A stretch of DNA of 64,000 bases, taken from an uncultured Christensenella sp. Lineage in GTDB: Bacteria; Bacillota; Clostridia; Christensenellales; CAG-917. The stretch lies in NCBI GenBank assembly GCA_910584155.1, contig CAJTYG010000004.1:120704-184703 (forward strand). Direction: 5' to 3'. The translations under genes were made by a program, and so were the position numbers. Positions within the stretch are counted from its first letter, which is position 1, and every line of letters begins with the position of its first letter. This document shows positions 24,938-31,741 of this stretch, in pieces. The notes beneath the pieces are model-generated. The model made no database searches. It saw only the letters and a program-made list of their open reading frames with translations, and was not told the origin of the DNA.

Positions 24938-24961
24938 ACGGACGGATAAACCGCCCGTTTT
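24938..24961. repeat. Right copy of the 24-bp direct repeat flanking the TIR-LRR gene
   Basis: Identical over 24 bases to 22841-22864, with a near copy (one change) at 26483-26506. The sequence is itself a terminator-like hairpin. Confidence 0.7.
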
Positions 24962-24995
24962 ACTATAATATGATTTAAATAATATATAGTTATGG

Positions 24996-25196
24996 TCAAT
25001 TATCCGACAAACCTATCAGATAATCAGATGACACATCAAAAAACTTTGCGACCTTTATGATGTTTGACTCGGTCGGCTCATTTTTGCAGCTTTCCCACCG
25101 AGCTATCATAGATTGATCACAATTCAATTTTTCCGCCAACTCTTTTTGAGTTAAACCGACTTCTAACCTCAGTTCCTTCAAACGCTTTCCAAACAT
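24996..25196 (-). CDS. Small XRE-family repressor
   Basis: The ATG at 25194-25196 gives 66 residues that are all HTH: MFGKRLKELRLEVGLTQKEL, then AEKLNCDQSMIARWE, ending DVSSDYLIGLSDN. An upstream ATG (25250) would add hydrophobic residues encoded by operator DNA and is rejected. No ribosome binding site. It is divergent from another XRE gene, with two TGAA-N4-TTCA sites in between, and likely represses one or both. It ends about 65 bp from the TIR-LRR 5' region and reads toward it, so it could be its regulator. Confidence 0.8.
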   Translation of the reverse strand: MFGKRLKELRLEVGLTQKELAEKLNCDQSMIARWESCKNEPTESNIIKVAKFFDVSSDYLIGLSDN

Positions 25197-25216
25197 AAAA
25201 AAATGATACCATAAAA

Positions 25217-25257
25217 TGAATTTATTCATTGACAATATGAACATATTCATATTATAC
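25217..25257 (+). promoter_or_regulatory. Divergent XRE promoter with two operators
   Basis: TTGACA (25229-25234) and TTATAC (25252-25257) are 17 bp apart. Two dyads, TGAATTTATTCA (25217-25228) and TGAACATATTCA (25238-25249), have centres 21 bp apart, two helical turns, flanking and overlapping the -35 and spacer. Transcription would start at about the ATG of the plus-strand gene (25265), predicting a leaderless message. Confidence 0.7.
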
Positions 25258-25264
25258 TTGGCAT

Positions 25265-25504
25265 ATGAAAAGATATTATAATCCGTTACAGCTTAATTAC
25301 AGATACAAGGAACTGAGACTGCAACACTCTTTTACCTGTGCCCAAATAGCCGAACTGCTTAATATAGATGAGAGCGAATACATCAGCTACGAAAACGACA
25401 AGCCTTATGATATGCCGTTAGACAAATTCATTCAGCTTGCCGATTTGTATAATGTGACTTCAGGCTATCTTATAGGATGCACAGACAACCCTTATGAACC
25501 ATAA
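25265..25504 (+). CDS. Small XRE-family protein
   Basis: 79 residues with an HTH (YRYKELRLQHSFTCAQIAEL then LNIDESEYISYENDK) and the usual VTSGYLIGCTDNPYEP end. The HTH recognition helix is degenerate compared with classical members (DESEYISYENDK), so DNA contacts may differ. No ribosome binding site precedes the ATG and the promoter spacing predicts a leaderless transcript. It is divergent from the 66-residue repressor and ends 9 bp from the convergent lipoprotein gene. Possible phage-type regulatory remnant or antitoxin-like regulator; no toxin is recognisable. Confidence 0.75.
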   Translation: MKRYYNPLQLNYRYKELRLQHSFTCAQIAELLNIDESEYISYENDKPYDMPLDKFIQLADLYNVTSGYLIGCTDNPYEP

Positions 25505-25513
25505 TATTCTTGT

Positions 25514-26119
25514 TTAATGATAGCCGCCGTCGCTTCTGACAGCCAAAGCTTTGTAATTTGCATATTCTTCGGGCAAAGACAGTTGAATATTGTTAAAATC
25601 TGACCAAACATACTGCACTTTTGTGGTCGAAGTAGAGAGCCTTACGGTCTCTTCCATTGTGACAGCGCTGCCCTTTATGGAAATTTTGGACGCATATTGA
25701 GACGTATTTGCAAGCATATTTCTAAGTCCCTCCAATGCGGTTTGATCTTCCCACGAGGCAATGGGTTGCCAAGAATAGCTTACAAACGGCAGAACATCGA
25801 TGGTATATATTTTGTTTTCTTCCAAATCATAGACAGTCCATTTTTCATAGTCATCGTCCCATTTGTAATGTAATATAGTTTTTGTCGCCTCGTAGCTTTT
25901 TACAGAGGTGTATCCTGTTTTAGAATACGTTGATGACTCAGTGTATGCGCAACTCGTAACGGTACCGTCGTCAAACATTTTTAAAACATCGTTGACCTTT
26001 GTGCCTGTTTTAAACCTGAAACCGCTGCCATTATCGCAGGCAAACAGACACAGACTTGACAAAACTAACAACAGACATAATGCCGCTATGCGAAAATATT
26101 TTACCGTACTTTTTTTCAT
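25514..26119 (-). CDS. Lipoprotein of unknown function
   Basis: The ATG at 26117-26119 with AGGAGGCACTT gives 201 residues. A lipoprotein signal peptide (MKKSTVKYFRIAALCLLLVL then SSLCLFACDNG) has the lipobox Cys near residue 27. The mature part is beta-rich with YEATKTILHYKWDDDYEKW, followed by an IDVLPFVSYSWQPIASWED segment; no known domain is recognised. It should be anchored on the outer face of the cytoplasmic membrane. The 40-bp dyad in its promoter (26145-26184) lies between it and a divergent XRE gene, so it is likely the regulated target. Confidence 0.75.
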   Translation of the reverse strand: MKKSTVKYFRIAALCLLLVLSSLCLFACDNGSGFRFKTGTKVNDVLKMFDDGTVTSCAYTESSTYSKTGYTSVKSYEATKTILHYKWDDDYEKWTVYDLEENKIYTIDVLPFVSYSWQPIASWEDQTALEGLRNMLANTSQYASKISIKGSAVTMEETVRLSTSTTKVQYVWSDFNNIQLSLPEEYANYKALAVRSDGGYH

Positions 26120-26144
26120 AAGTGCCTCCTGATTTAAACAAAAT

Positions 26145-26184
26145 ATCACAATATGAGATATAAGTCAATATCTCAATATGTGAT
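26145..26184 (-). promoter_or_regulatory. Lipoprotein promoter embedded in a 40-bp operator dyad
   Basis: Inner arms TGAGATA (26154-26160) and TATCTCA (26169-26175) are perfect, and outer arms ATCACA (26145-26150) and TGTGAT (26179-26184) are perfect. On the minus strand TTGACT (26163-26168) and TATTTT lie 17 bp apart, so the dyad centre covers the -35 box. Confidence 0.7.
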
Positions 26185-26215
26185 TTTTATAATTGACATA
26201 GATTATGAGGTATCT

Positions 26216-26431
26216 ATGAGAATTAAGGAATTGCGTGAGCAGGAAGGACTAAAGCAAGCCGAGCTTGCAGCCTTGCTAAACGTCAGACAAAACACCTATT
26301 CGCAATACGAAACGGGAAAGCGTGAAATATCCATCGACATTTTGATTTCACTGGCAAAGATATTTAACGTGTCCGCCGATTATATCCTTGAGTTGACGGA
26401 CGTTGACGAGCCTTATCCGAGACACAATTAA
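26216..26431 (+). CDS. Small XRE-family regulator
   Basis: The ATG at 26216 has GAGG five bases upstream, giving 71 residues: MRIKELREQEGLKQAELAAL, then LNVRQNTYSQYETGKREI, a complete HTH, ending NVSADYILELTDVDEPYPRHN. An alternative upstream start (26153) would lie inside the operator dyad and is rejected. It is divergent from the lipoprotein gene and probably binds the 26145-26184 dyad, repressing the lipoprotein and perhaps itself. A terminator follows at 26480. Confidence 0.85.
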   Translation: MRIKELREQEGLKQAELAALLNVRQNTYSQYETGKREISIDILISLAKIFNVSADYILELTDVDEPYPRHN

Positions 26432-26479
26432 GAATATTGATTATTTAATATTTTAGTATAATTCACCTTTTATTTATAC

Positions 26480-26506
26480 AAAACGGACGGATAAACCGTC
26501 CGTTTT
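26480..26506. terminator. Terminator hairpin
   Basis: A perfect 11-bp stem AAAACGGACGG / CCGTCCGTTTT with loop ATAAA. The third relative of the 24-bp repeat flanking the TIR-LRR gene. It separates the XRE gene from convergent nrdG. Confidence 0.85.
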
Positions 26507-26544
26507 GTTATATAATGTGTTGTAAAATAAATGCAACGCTTTGT

Positions 26545-27240
26545 TTAATTGTAGCCTCTTAGCCCCACTCTTGCTACCTTGCCCTCAAACAGCTTTGCAA
26601 ACTGCTCTGCCTGTTCCTTGTCAACTTCGTGGTAGCCGTGCGATATACAGCCCTCGCTGTCCTTGTATTTTTGCATAAAGTAGTTGTTTGCGCCCTGCAC
26701 CCACTCGGCTATGCTTTGCATATCCTCGAGCGTATGAAATTCCTTGATTATAGTCGTGCGATACTCGTGATCCACGCCGCTTTGCTTTATTATGCGCATA
26801 CTCTCGTTGATTTTGTCGAGGTCGACGTTTTTGAGCCCCGTAGTCATTGCGTATTTTTGCGGACTGTTTTTTATATCCATTGCGACATAGTCCACAAGTC
26901 CCTCGTCCAACAACGATTTAAGCACGTCGGGGCGCAGTCCGTTTGTATCGAGCTTTATCTGATATCCGAGCTTACGCACTCGGCGCAGAAAATCGGCAAG
27001 GTCGGGTTGCAAGGTTGCTTCGCCGCCCGTTACGCTGACGGCGTCCACTAAGCCTTTGCGCTTTTCAAGATACTCGAACACCTCACCGTCGTCTATCTGA
27101 TTCGATTTGACGTCGCCCACAACGAGCGCACCGTTATGGCAGAACGGACAACGCATATTGCAGCCGCCCGTAAAGACGGTGCAACATATTTTGCCCTCGA
27201 AGTCAACCATTGAAAATCTTTCGTAACCGTTTATTTTCAT
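26545..27240 (-). CDS. nrdG: Anaerobic ribonucleotide reductase activating enzyme (radical SAM)
   Basis: A 231-residue radical SAM protein. The motif GGCNMRCPFCHNG (about 25-37) is the CxxxCxxC that holds the 4Fe-4S cluster binding S-adenosylmethionine, and VTGGEATLQ (about 70) is the GGE motif. NrdG makes the glycyl radical on NrdD. The length and the early MVDFEGKICCTVFTGGC resemble the NrdG2/pyruvate-formate-lyase-activase-like group. Its partner nrdD is 14.7 kb away at 41921, so the pair is split; another glycyl-radical partner cannot be excluded. The ribosome binding site is weak. Repeat C copy 2 lies directly upstream. Confidence 0.88.
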   Translation of the reverse strand: MKINGYERFSMVDFEGKICCTVFTGGCNMRCPFCHNGALVVGDVKSNQIDDGEVFEYLEKRKGLVDAVSVTGGEATLQPDLADFLRRVRKLGYQIKLDTNGLRPDVLKSLLDEGLVDYVAMDIKNSPQKYAMTTGLKNVDLDKINESMRIIKQSGVDHEYRTTIIKEFHTLEDMQSIAEWVQGANNYFMQKYKDSEGCISHGYHEVDKEQAEQFAKLFEGKVARVGLRGYN

Positions 27241-27287
27241 TTTTTTCTAAACCTTTGATATGTTTTATGCTATTCAACTTTAAATAG

Positions 27288-27545
27288 AACAGCCCCCTCT
27301 TTCCGGTCTCGCCGGAATTTCTCCCCCACTCGTATGAAGAGGTATTCTCTTTCAAACTTTACATCGCTCGTGGGGGCGACACTCGGCACTCGTGAACAAC
27401 TGCCGCCCTCTTATTATGCCACTCGCTCGCAAGCAAAAAAACAACACTGCTTGCTCGCTTGTACTTTTCGTCGCACTTCGGCACTCAATTTGGCGCTCGC
27501 CCTGCGAGCGCTTATCTAAGCTTCGCAAAGAGTGTTCGTTACACC
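27288..27545 (+). repeat. Dispersed repeat family C, copy 2
   Basis: AACAGCCCCCTCTTTCCGG start and GCGCTCGCCCTGCGAGCGC end as in copy 1 at 20106. It occupies nearly all of the 27241-27600 gap between nrdG and serS, and nothing else is seen there. Confidence 0.8.
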
Positions 27546-27600
27546 TTATCACGCTTTGTTTGTTCTAAGCTTCGCAATAAATATCCGCTTTTCAATAAGC

Positions 27601-28887
27601 TTATATTTTGGATATTGTCTCTAAGCCGCCCATAAATTTGCGGAGCACTTCGGGGACAGTTACACTGCCGTCGGCATTTTGGAACTGCTCCACGATAGCG
27701 GGGATCAGACGTGACGTTGCAAGTCCGCTGCCGTTGAGCGTATGCACAAACTGCGGCTTGCCCGTCTTGGAATCACGGAAACGGGTGTTGTTTCGGCGTG
27801 CCTGATAGTCGTTTGCATTGCTGACGGACGAACATTCCTTATATATGCCCATTGACGGGATCCAAAGCTCCACATCGTACGTTCTTGCCATAGACGCCGA
27901 GCAGTCGCCTGCGGCGAGCTTGCTGACACGGTAGTGCAAGCCGAGCTTTTCAACGAGGCGGGAGGCTTTTTCGACAAGCTCCTCAAAGGCTTCCTTGCTC
28001 TTGTCGGGGTGTGCGTACTGCACCATCTCTATCTTGTTGAACTGATGTCCTCTTATCATGCCTCTTTCCTCTGTACGGGCGGAGCCTGCTTCCTTTCTGA
28101 AGCACGGCGAGTAGGCAAAAAACTTCATAGGCAGCTTGCTTTCGTCGATGATTTCGCCCGCATACATATTGACGAGTGCGGTTTCGGCGGTAGGAAGCAT
28201 AAAGCGGTTGCGCTTTTTATCCTCGTCGCAGTCCAGCCAATATACCTCGTCGCTGAATTTCGGGAACTGACCTGCGCCGTAGCCGCAGTTGTAGCCGAGC
28301 TGATAAGGCGGCAGGATAAATTCGTATCCGTCCTTTAAATGCTCCTCTACAAAGTAGTTGAGCAACGCCCACTCGAGCTGAGCGCCGAGGCCTCTGTATA
28401 TCCAAAAGCCGTTGCCGCTGAGCTTTACGCCTCTTTCGTAGTCGATGAGCCCGAGATCGGTGCAGATGTCGACGTGGTTTTTGGGCTGAAAATCGAAAGT
28501 AGGCTTTTCGCCACCCATTTTGATGACCTGATTGTTTTCCTTTTCTCCGGACAGCAAATCGTCGTCGGGGATATTGGGCATACAGGCAAGCGTATCGTTG
28601 ATGTTTGCGACAAGCTCCGTAATTTTTGCGTCGCCGACGGCGATTTCGTCGCCGAGCTTTCTCATTTCCTCAAAAATAGGCTCGACAGGCTGCCCTGCTT
28701 TTTTAAGCACGGGAATCTGTGCAGAAACCTTATTCTTTTGTGCCTTAAGCTGTTCTACTGCGGTGATGAGCGACTTACGCTCGTCGTCCCACGCAATGAC
28801 CTGCGTAAAATCCGCTTTGAAGCCTTTTTTTGCCAATCCGTCGGCAACTTCCTGCGGGTTGTTTCTGATTCTTAACAAATCCAACAT
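27601..28887 (-). CDS. serS: Serine--tRNA ligase
   Basis: A 428-residue class II aminoacyl-tRNA synthetase charging tRNA-Ser (and tRNA-Sec if present). The N-terminal coiled-coil arm (about 25-105) binds the long tRNA variable arm: WDDERKSLITAVEQLKAQKN, then a second charged helix with RKLGDEIAVGDAKI. Motif 2 is FRKEAGSARTEERGMIRGHQ (about 270-289) and motif 3 is GSGLATSRLIPAIVEQ (about 387-402). Complete. GGAG lies before the ATG. It is 46 bp downstream of leuS in the same direction, so the two probably form one operon. No T-box leader is visible. Confidence 0.97.
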   Translation of the reverse strand: MLDLLRIRNNPQEVADGLAKKGFKADFTQVIAWDDERKSLITAVEQLKAQKNKVSAQIPVLKKAGQPVEPIFEEMRKLGDEIAVGDAKITELVANINDTLACMPNIPDDDLLSGEKENNQVIKMGGEKPTFDFQPKNHVDICTDLGLIDYERGVKLSGNGFWIYRGLGAQLEWALLNYFVEEHLKDGYEFILPPYQLGYNCGYGAGQFPKFSDEVYWLDCDEDKKRNRFMLPTAETALVNMYAGEIIDESKLPMKFFAYSPCFRKEAGSARTEERGMIRGHQFNKIEMVQYAHPDKSKEAFEELVEKASRLVEKLGLHYRVSKLAAGDCSASMARTYDVELWIPSMGIYKECSSVSNANDYQARRNNTRFRDSKTGKPQFVHTLNGSGLATSRLIPAIVEQFQNADGSVTVPEVLRKFMGGLETISKI

Positions 28888-28933
28888 AATATTATATCTC
28901 CATTTTCTTTTTATTTGAGGTCGGCAAGCCGAC

Positions 28934-31357
28934 TTATACTATCACGTTTACGAGCCTATTTGGCACTATGATGACTTTCTTTGCACTTGCGCCGTTAAGC
29001 TGCGTTTTTACGGCTTCGAGCGCCGCTTTTTCTATTTCCTCTCTGCTTGCGCCGTTTGCCACGTTTATTTTGGTGCGAAGCTTTGAGTTTATCTGCACGG
29101 CGAGCTCGATTTCGTCAAGCACGGTCGCCTTTTCGTCATATTTGGGATAGCTTTGGTTAAATACGGAATACTTTTCACCGAGCATTTCCCAAAGTTCCTC
29201 TGCAAAGTGCGGCGCAAACGGAGCAAACAGAAGCACAAGGTCTTTTGCGCAGTCTCTGTACATTGAGTTTTTCTTTTCCACGCTCGCCTCGTAGGCATAG
29301 ATAGCGTTTACAAATTCCATAAGTCTTGCGACTGCGGTGTTGAACGAGAAGCTTTCAAGGTCTGCGGTCACGCTCTTTATGGTGTTGTGGCGTATGCGGT
29401 TTAACTCCTTTTCCGCCTTGCCGAATGGGGCGTCCTCAAAGGCTATTTCATAGCACTTTTTGACGATACGTTCTATCCTTTCAAAGAAGCGGTTGACGGA
29501 TTCGAGCCCGCTTTCGTTCCACGGACCGCCCTCGACGTAGTTGAAGCCGAACATAAGATATACTCTGAACACATCTGCGCCGAATTTTGCAATGCTGTCG
29601 TCTGGCGACACCACGTTGCCCTTTGATTTGCTCATCTTATTGCCGTCCGTGCCGAGAATAGTGCCCTGATGCACAAGCGACAAAAACGGCTCGTCAAAGT
29701 GCAGATAGCCCATATCCCTCAGCGCCTTTGTGAAGAAGCGGGCATAAAGCAGGTGCATACAGGCGTGCTCGGCGCCGCCGATATACTTGTCGACGGGCAG
29801 CATTTTGTCAATCCATTCTGTATCAAAGGGCTTGTCCGCATTGCGGTTGTCGGGATAGCGCAAAAAATACCAGCTTGAGCAAACAAAGGTGTCGAGCGTA
29901 TCTGCGTCACGCTTTGCGGGACGTCCGCACACGGGGCAGACGGTGTTTATAAACTCGTCGCACTTTTTGAGCGGCGATTCGCCGTCGGGCGTAAAGTTGA
30001 CGTTGTGCGGCAAACGCACGGGCAAGTCCTTTTCGGGCACAGGCACCGCACCGCAGTGCTCGCAGTGTATCACAGGAATGGGCGCCCCCCAATAGCGCTG
30101 ACGGCTCACGAGCCAGTCACGCAGACGGTAGTTGGTCTTTAGGCAGCCCTTGCCCTCTTTTTCAAGCTTTTTGAGTATGGCGACCTTGCCGTCCTCTGAC
30201 GGTAAGCCGTCAAATTCGCCGCTGTTGCAAAGCACGCCGTACTCGTTAAACGGCAGCGTATCGTCCTCGCCGTCCTTGCCCTTTATAACTCTTTCGATAG
30301 GCAAACCGAGCTTCTTAGCAAACACAAAATCTCTTTCGTCGTGAGCGGCGACGCCCATAACTGCGCCCGTGCCGTAGCTTGCGATAACGTAGTCCGCAAC
30401 AAGTATGGGCACCTCTCTGCCGTTTACGGGGTTTATGGCGTATGCGCCTGTAAACACGCCCGTCTTTTCACGGGTTGAGGACATACGGTCTATCTCGGTT
30501 GCGGCGGCAGCCTTTTCCCTGTATGCCTCGACAGCGGCTTTCTGCTCGGGCGTGGTTATCATATCCACAAGCGGACTTTCGGGCGCAAGCACGACGTATG
30601 TCACGCCAAATGCCGTATCCGCCCTCGTCGTAAACACTCTGAAAGTGATATCCGTGCCCTTGACTGCGAACTCTATCTCGCCGCCGTAGCTTCTGCCTAT
30701 CCAGTTTTTTTGCATAAGCTTTGTCTTTTCGGGCCAATCGAGCTTGTCGAGGTCATCTAAAAGCTCGTCCGCATAAGCGGTTATCTTAAAAAACCATTGA
30801 TTGAGGTTTTTATGCGTGACGGGGCTTCCGCACCTCTCGCATACGCCGCCCTGCGCCTGCTCGTTTGCAAGCACGGTGTTGCAGGACGGGCACCAGTTGA
30901 CGGGAGCTTCCTTTTGATAAGCAAGCCCGTGCTTGTAGAGCTGCAAAAACATCCACTGCGTCCACTTGTAATAGTCGGGCAGACAGGTTTTTATCTCATA
31001 GTCCCAATCGTAGGTAGCGCCTATGCGGCGAAGCTGCCCTTCCATAGTCTCTATGTTTTTGAGGGTGCTTTCCTCGGGATGTATGCCCGTCTTTATCGCA
31101 TAGTTTTCGGCAGGCAGACCGAATGCGTCAAAGCCCATAGGCTGAAAGACCTCATAGCCCTGCATACGCTTGAACCTCGCAAACGAGTCCGCAGGTCCGT
31201 AGTTGTACCAATGCCCTGCGTGAAGCTTCGCCCCCGACGGATATGAAAACATCTCAAGGCAATAATACTTTTTGTCCACCGCACTGCGGTCGAACTTGTA
31301 TAGCCCCGTTTCCGCCCACTTTTTCTGCCACTTGCTTTCAACCTGTTTATAGTCCAT
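28934..31357 (-). CDS. leuS: Leucine--tRNA ligase
   Basis: An 807-residue class I synthetase. The HIGH signature reads HAGHW (PSGAKLHAGHWYNYGPAD, about 37-54), the editing domain CP1 spans about 220-410 with a TTRAD-type Thr-rich stretch (FRVFTTRADTAFG), zinc-type Cys clusters occur (CPSCNTVLANEQ, CERCGSPV; later CEHCGAVPVP, CPVCGRPA), and KMSKSKGN is near 573. The protein is complete for the bacterial family. It is the first gene of the leuS-serS unit. Its upstream region is shared with a divergent structured leader RNA (31529). No T-box consensus is present, so amino-acid control, if any, works differently. Confidence 0.97.
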   Translation of the reverse strand: MDYKQVESKWQKKWAETGLYKFDRSAVDKKYYCLEMFSYPSGAKLHAGHWYNYGPADSFARFKRMQGYEVFQPMGFDAFGLPAENYAIKTGIHPEESTLKNIETMEGQLRRIGATYDWDYEIKTCLPDYYKWTQWMFLQLYKHGLAYQKEAPVNWCPSCNTVLANEQAQGGVCERCGSPVTHKNLNQWFFKITAYADELLDDLDKLDWPEKTKLMQKNWIGRSYGGEIEFAVKGTDITFRVFTTRADTAFGVTYVVLAPESPLVDMITTPEQKAAVEAYREKAAAATEIDRMSSTREKTGVFTGAYAINPVNGREVPILVADYVIASYGTGAVMGVAAHDERDFVFAKKLGLPIERVIKGKDGEDDTLPFNEYGVLCNSGEFDGLPSEDGKVAILKKLEKEGKGCLKTNYRLRDWLVSRQRYWGAPIPVIHCEHCGAVPVPEKDLPVRLPHNVNFTPDGESPLKKCDEFINTVCPVCGRPAKRDADTLDTFVCSSWYFLRYPDNRNADKPFDTEWIDKMLPVDKYIGGAEHACMHLLYARFFTKALRDMGYLHFDEPFLSLVHQGTILGTDGNKMSKSKGNVVSPDDSIAKFGADVFRVYLMFGFNYVEGGPWNESGLESVNRFFERIERIVKKCYEIAFEDAPFGKAEKELNRIRHNTIKSVTADLESFSFNTAVARLMEFVNAIYAYEASVEKKNSMYRDCAKDLVLLFAPFAPHFAEELWEMLGEKYSVFNQSYPKYDEKATVLDEIELAVQINSKLRTKINVANGASREEIEKAALEAVKTQLNGASAKKVIIVPNRLVNVIV

Positions 31358-31528
31358 AAAACCTCGCCGATATTTTGGTCATATTAAATAAATATAAAAC
31401 AGTTTAATACTTACTCTTTTATAAGTCAAGCGCACATCGAGTGATTTGTAGCTTATCAAAAGCATATATCCCAAAATCAAACTGCAAAAGCCGCTTGCAA
31501 ATGCACCTTGATTGTGCTACTATAATCT

Positions 31529-31699
31529 CACCACAAACTTGAATAAATATCCCAAATTCGCTTTTACCATAAGGTAACAAGTGTGTTTTCCGTATAAGTG
31601 GATTTGGGTATTAAAATTCATTAAGTTTGTGGTGAACTCACGGAGCGCACTTGTTATATAAGAATGACAGTGGCGGTCCGTCGGGGTCGCCACTTTTTT
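31529..31699 (+). ncRNA. Structured leader RNA motif, copy 1 (pseudoknot, ends in terminator)
   Basis: TATAAT at 31521-31526 places the RNA start at about 31532. Helix P1a is CACCACAAACTT (31529-31540) with its complement (31623-31634), P1b pairs AATATCCCAAAT with ATTTGGGTATT, and a conserved loop spans 31558-31594. The loop segment TAACAAGTG (31575-31583) is complementary to CACTTGTTA (31648-31656), a 9-bp pseudoknot. A terminator follows at 31669-31699 and the next gene starts at 31742. Copy 2 at 63356-63483 shares loop and pseudoknot but has different helix sequences. It does not match the known riboswitch classes I can recall. Confidence 0.65.
31669..31699 (+). terminator. Rho-independent terminator in the leader of the zinc-ribbon LRR gene
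   Basis: AGTGGCG / CGCCACT stem followed by six Ts. No convincing promoter lies between it and the ATG at 31742, so expression of that gene would require read-through, consistent with attenuation control. Confidence 0.85.
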
Positions 31700-31741
31700 G
31701 TATAGTCAAAAACAATATAACGACTATAAGGAGGATATCAT

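Noticed and set aside
27334..27519. Short frame ending NLALALRALI
   Set aside because: Entirely inside repeat family C. The same tail appears in each copy only because the DNA repeats.
31378..31520. Possible T-box leader for leuS
   Set aside because: No T-box consensus or specifier hairpin is visible in the 160 bp upstream of leuS.
31575..31656. Integron attC-like reading of the TAACAAGTG...CACTTGTTA pair
   Set aside because: The ends do not fit the RYYYAAC/GTTRRRY boxes, no cassette array or integrase is present, and the helices around the loop fit an RNA fold better.
31529..31699. 6S RNA as identity of the leader motif
   Set aside because: Both copies have a pseudoknot and a conserved apical loop rather than a long rod with a central bubble, and both sit in front of genes.
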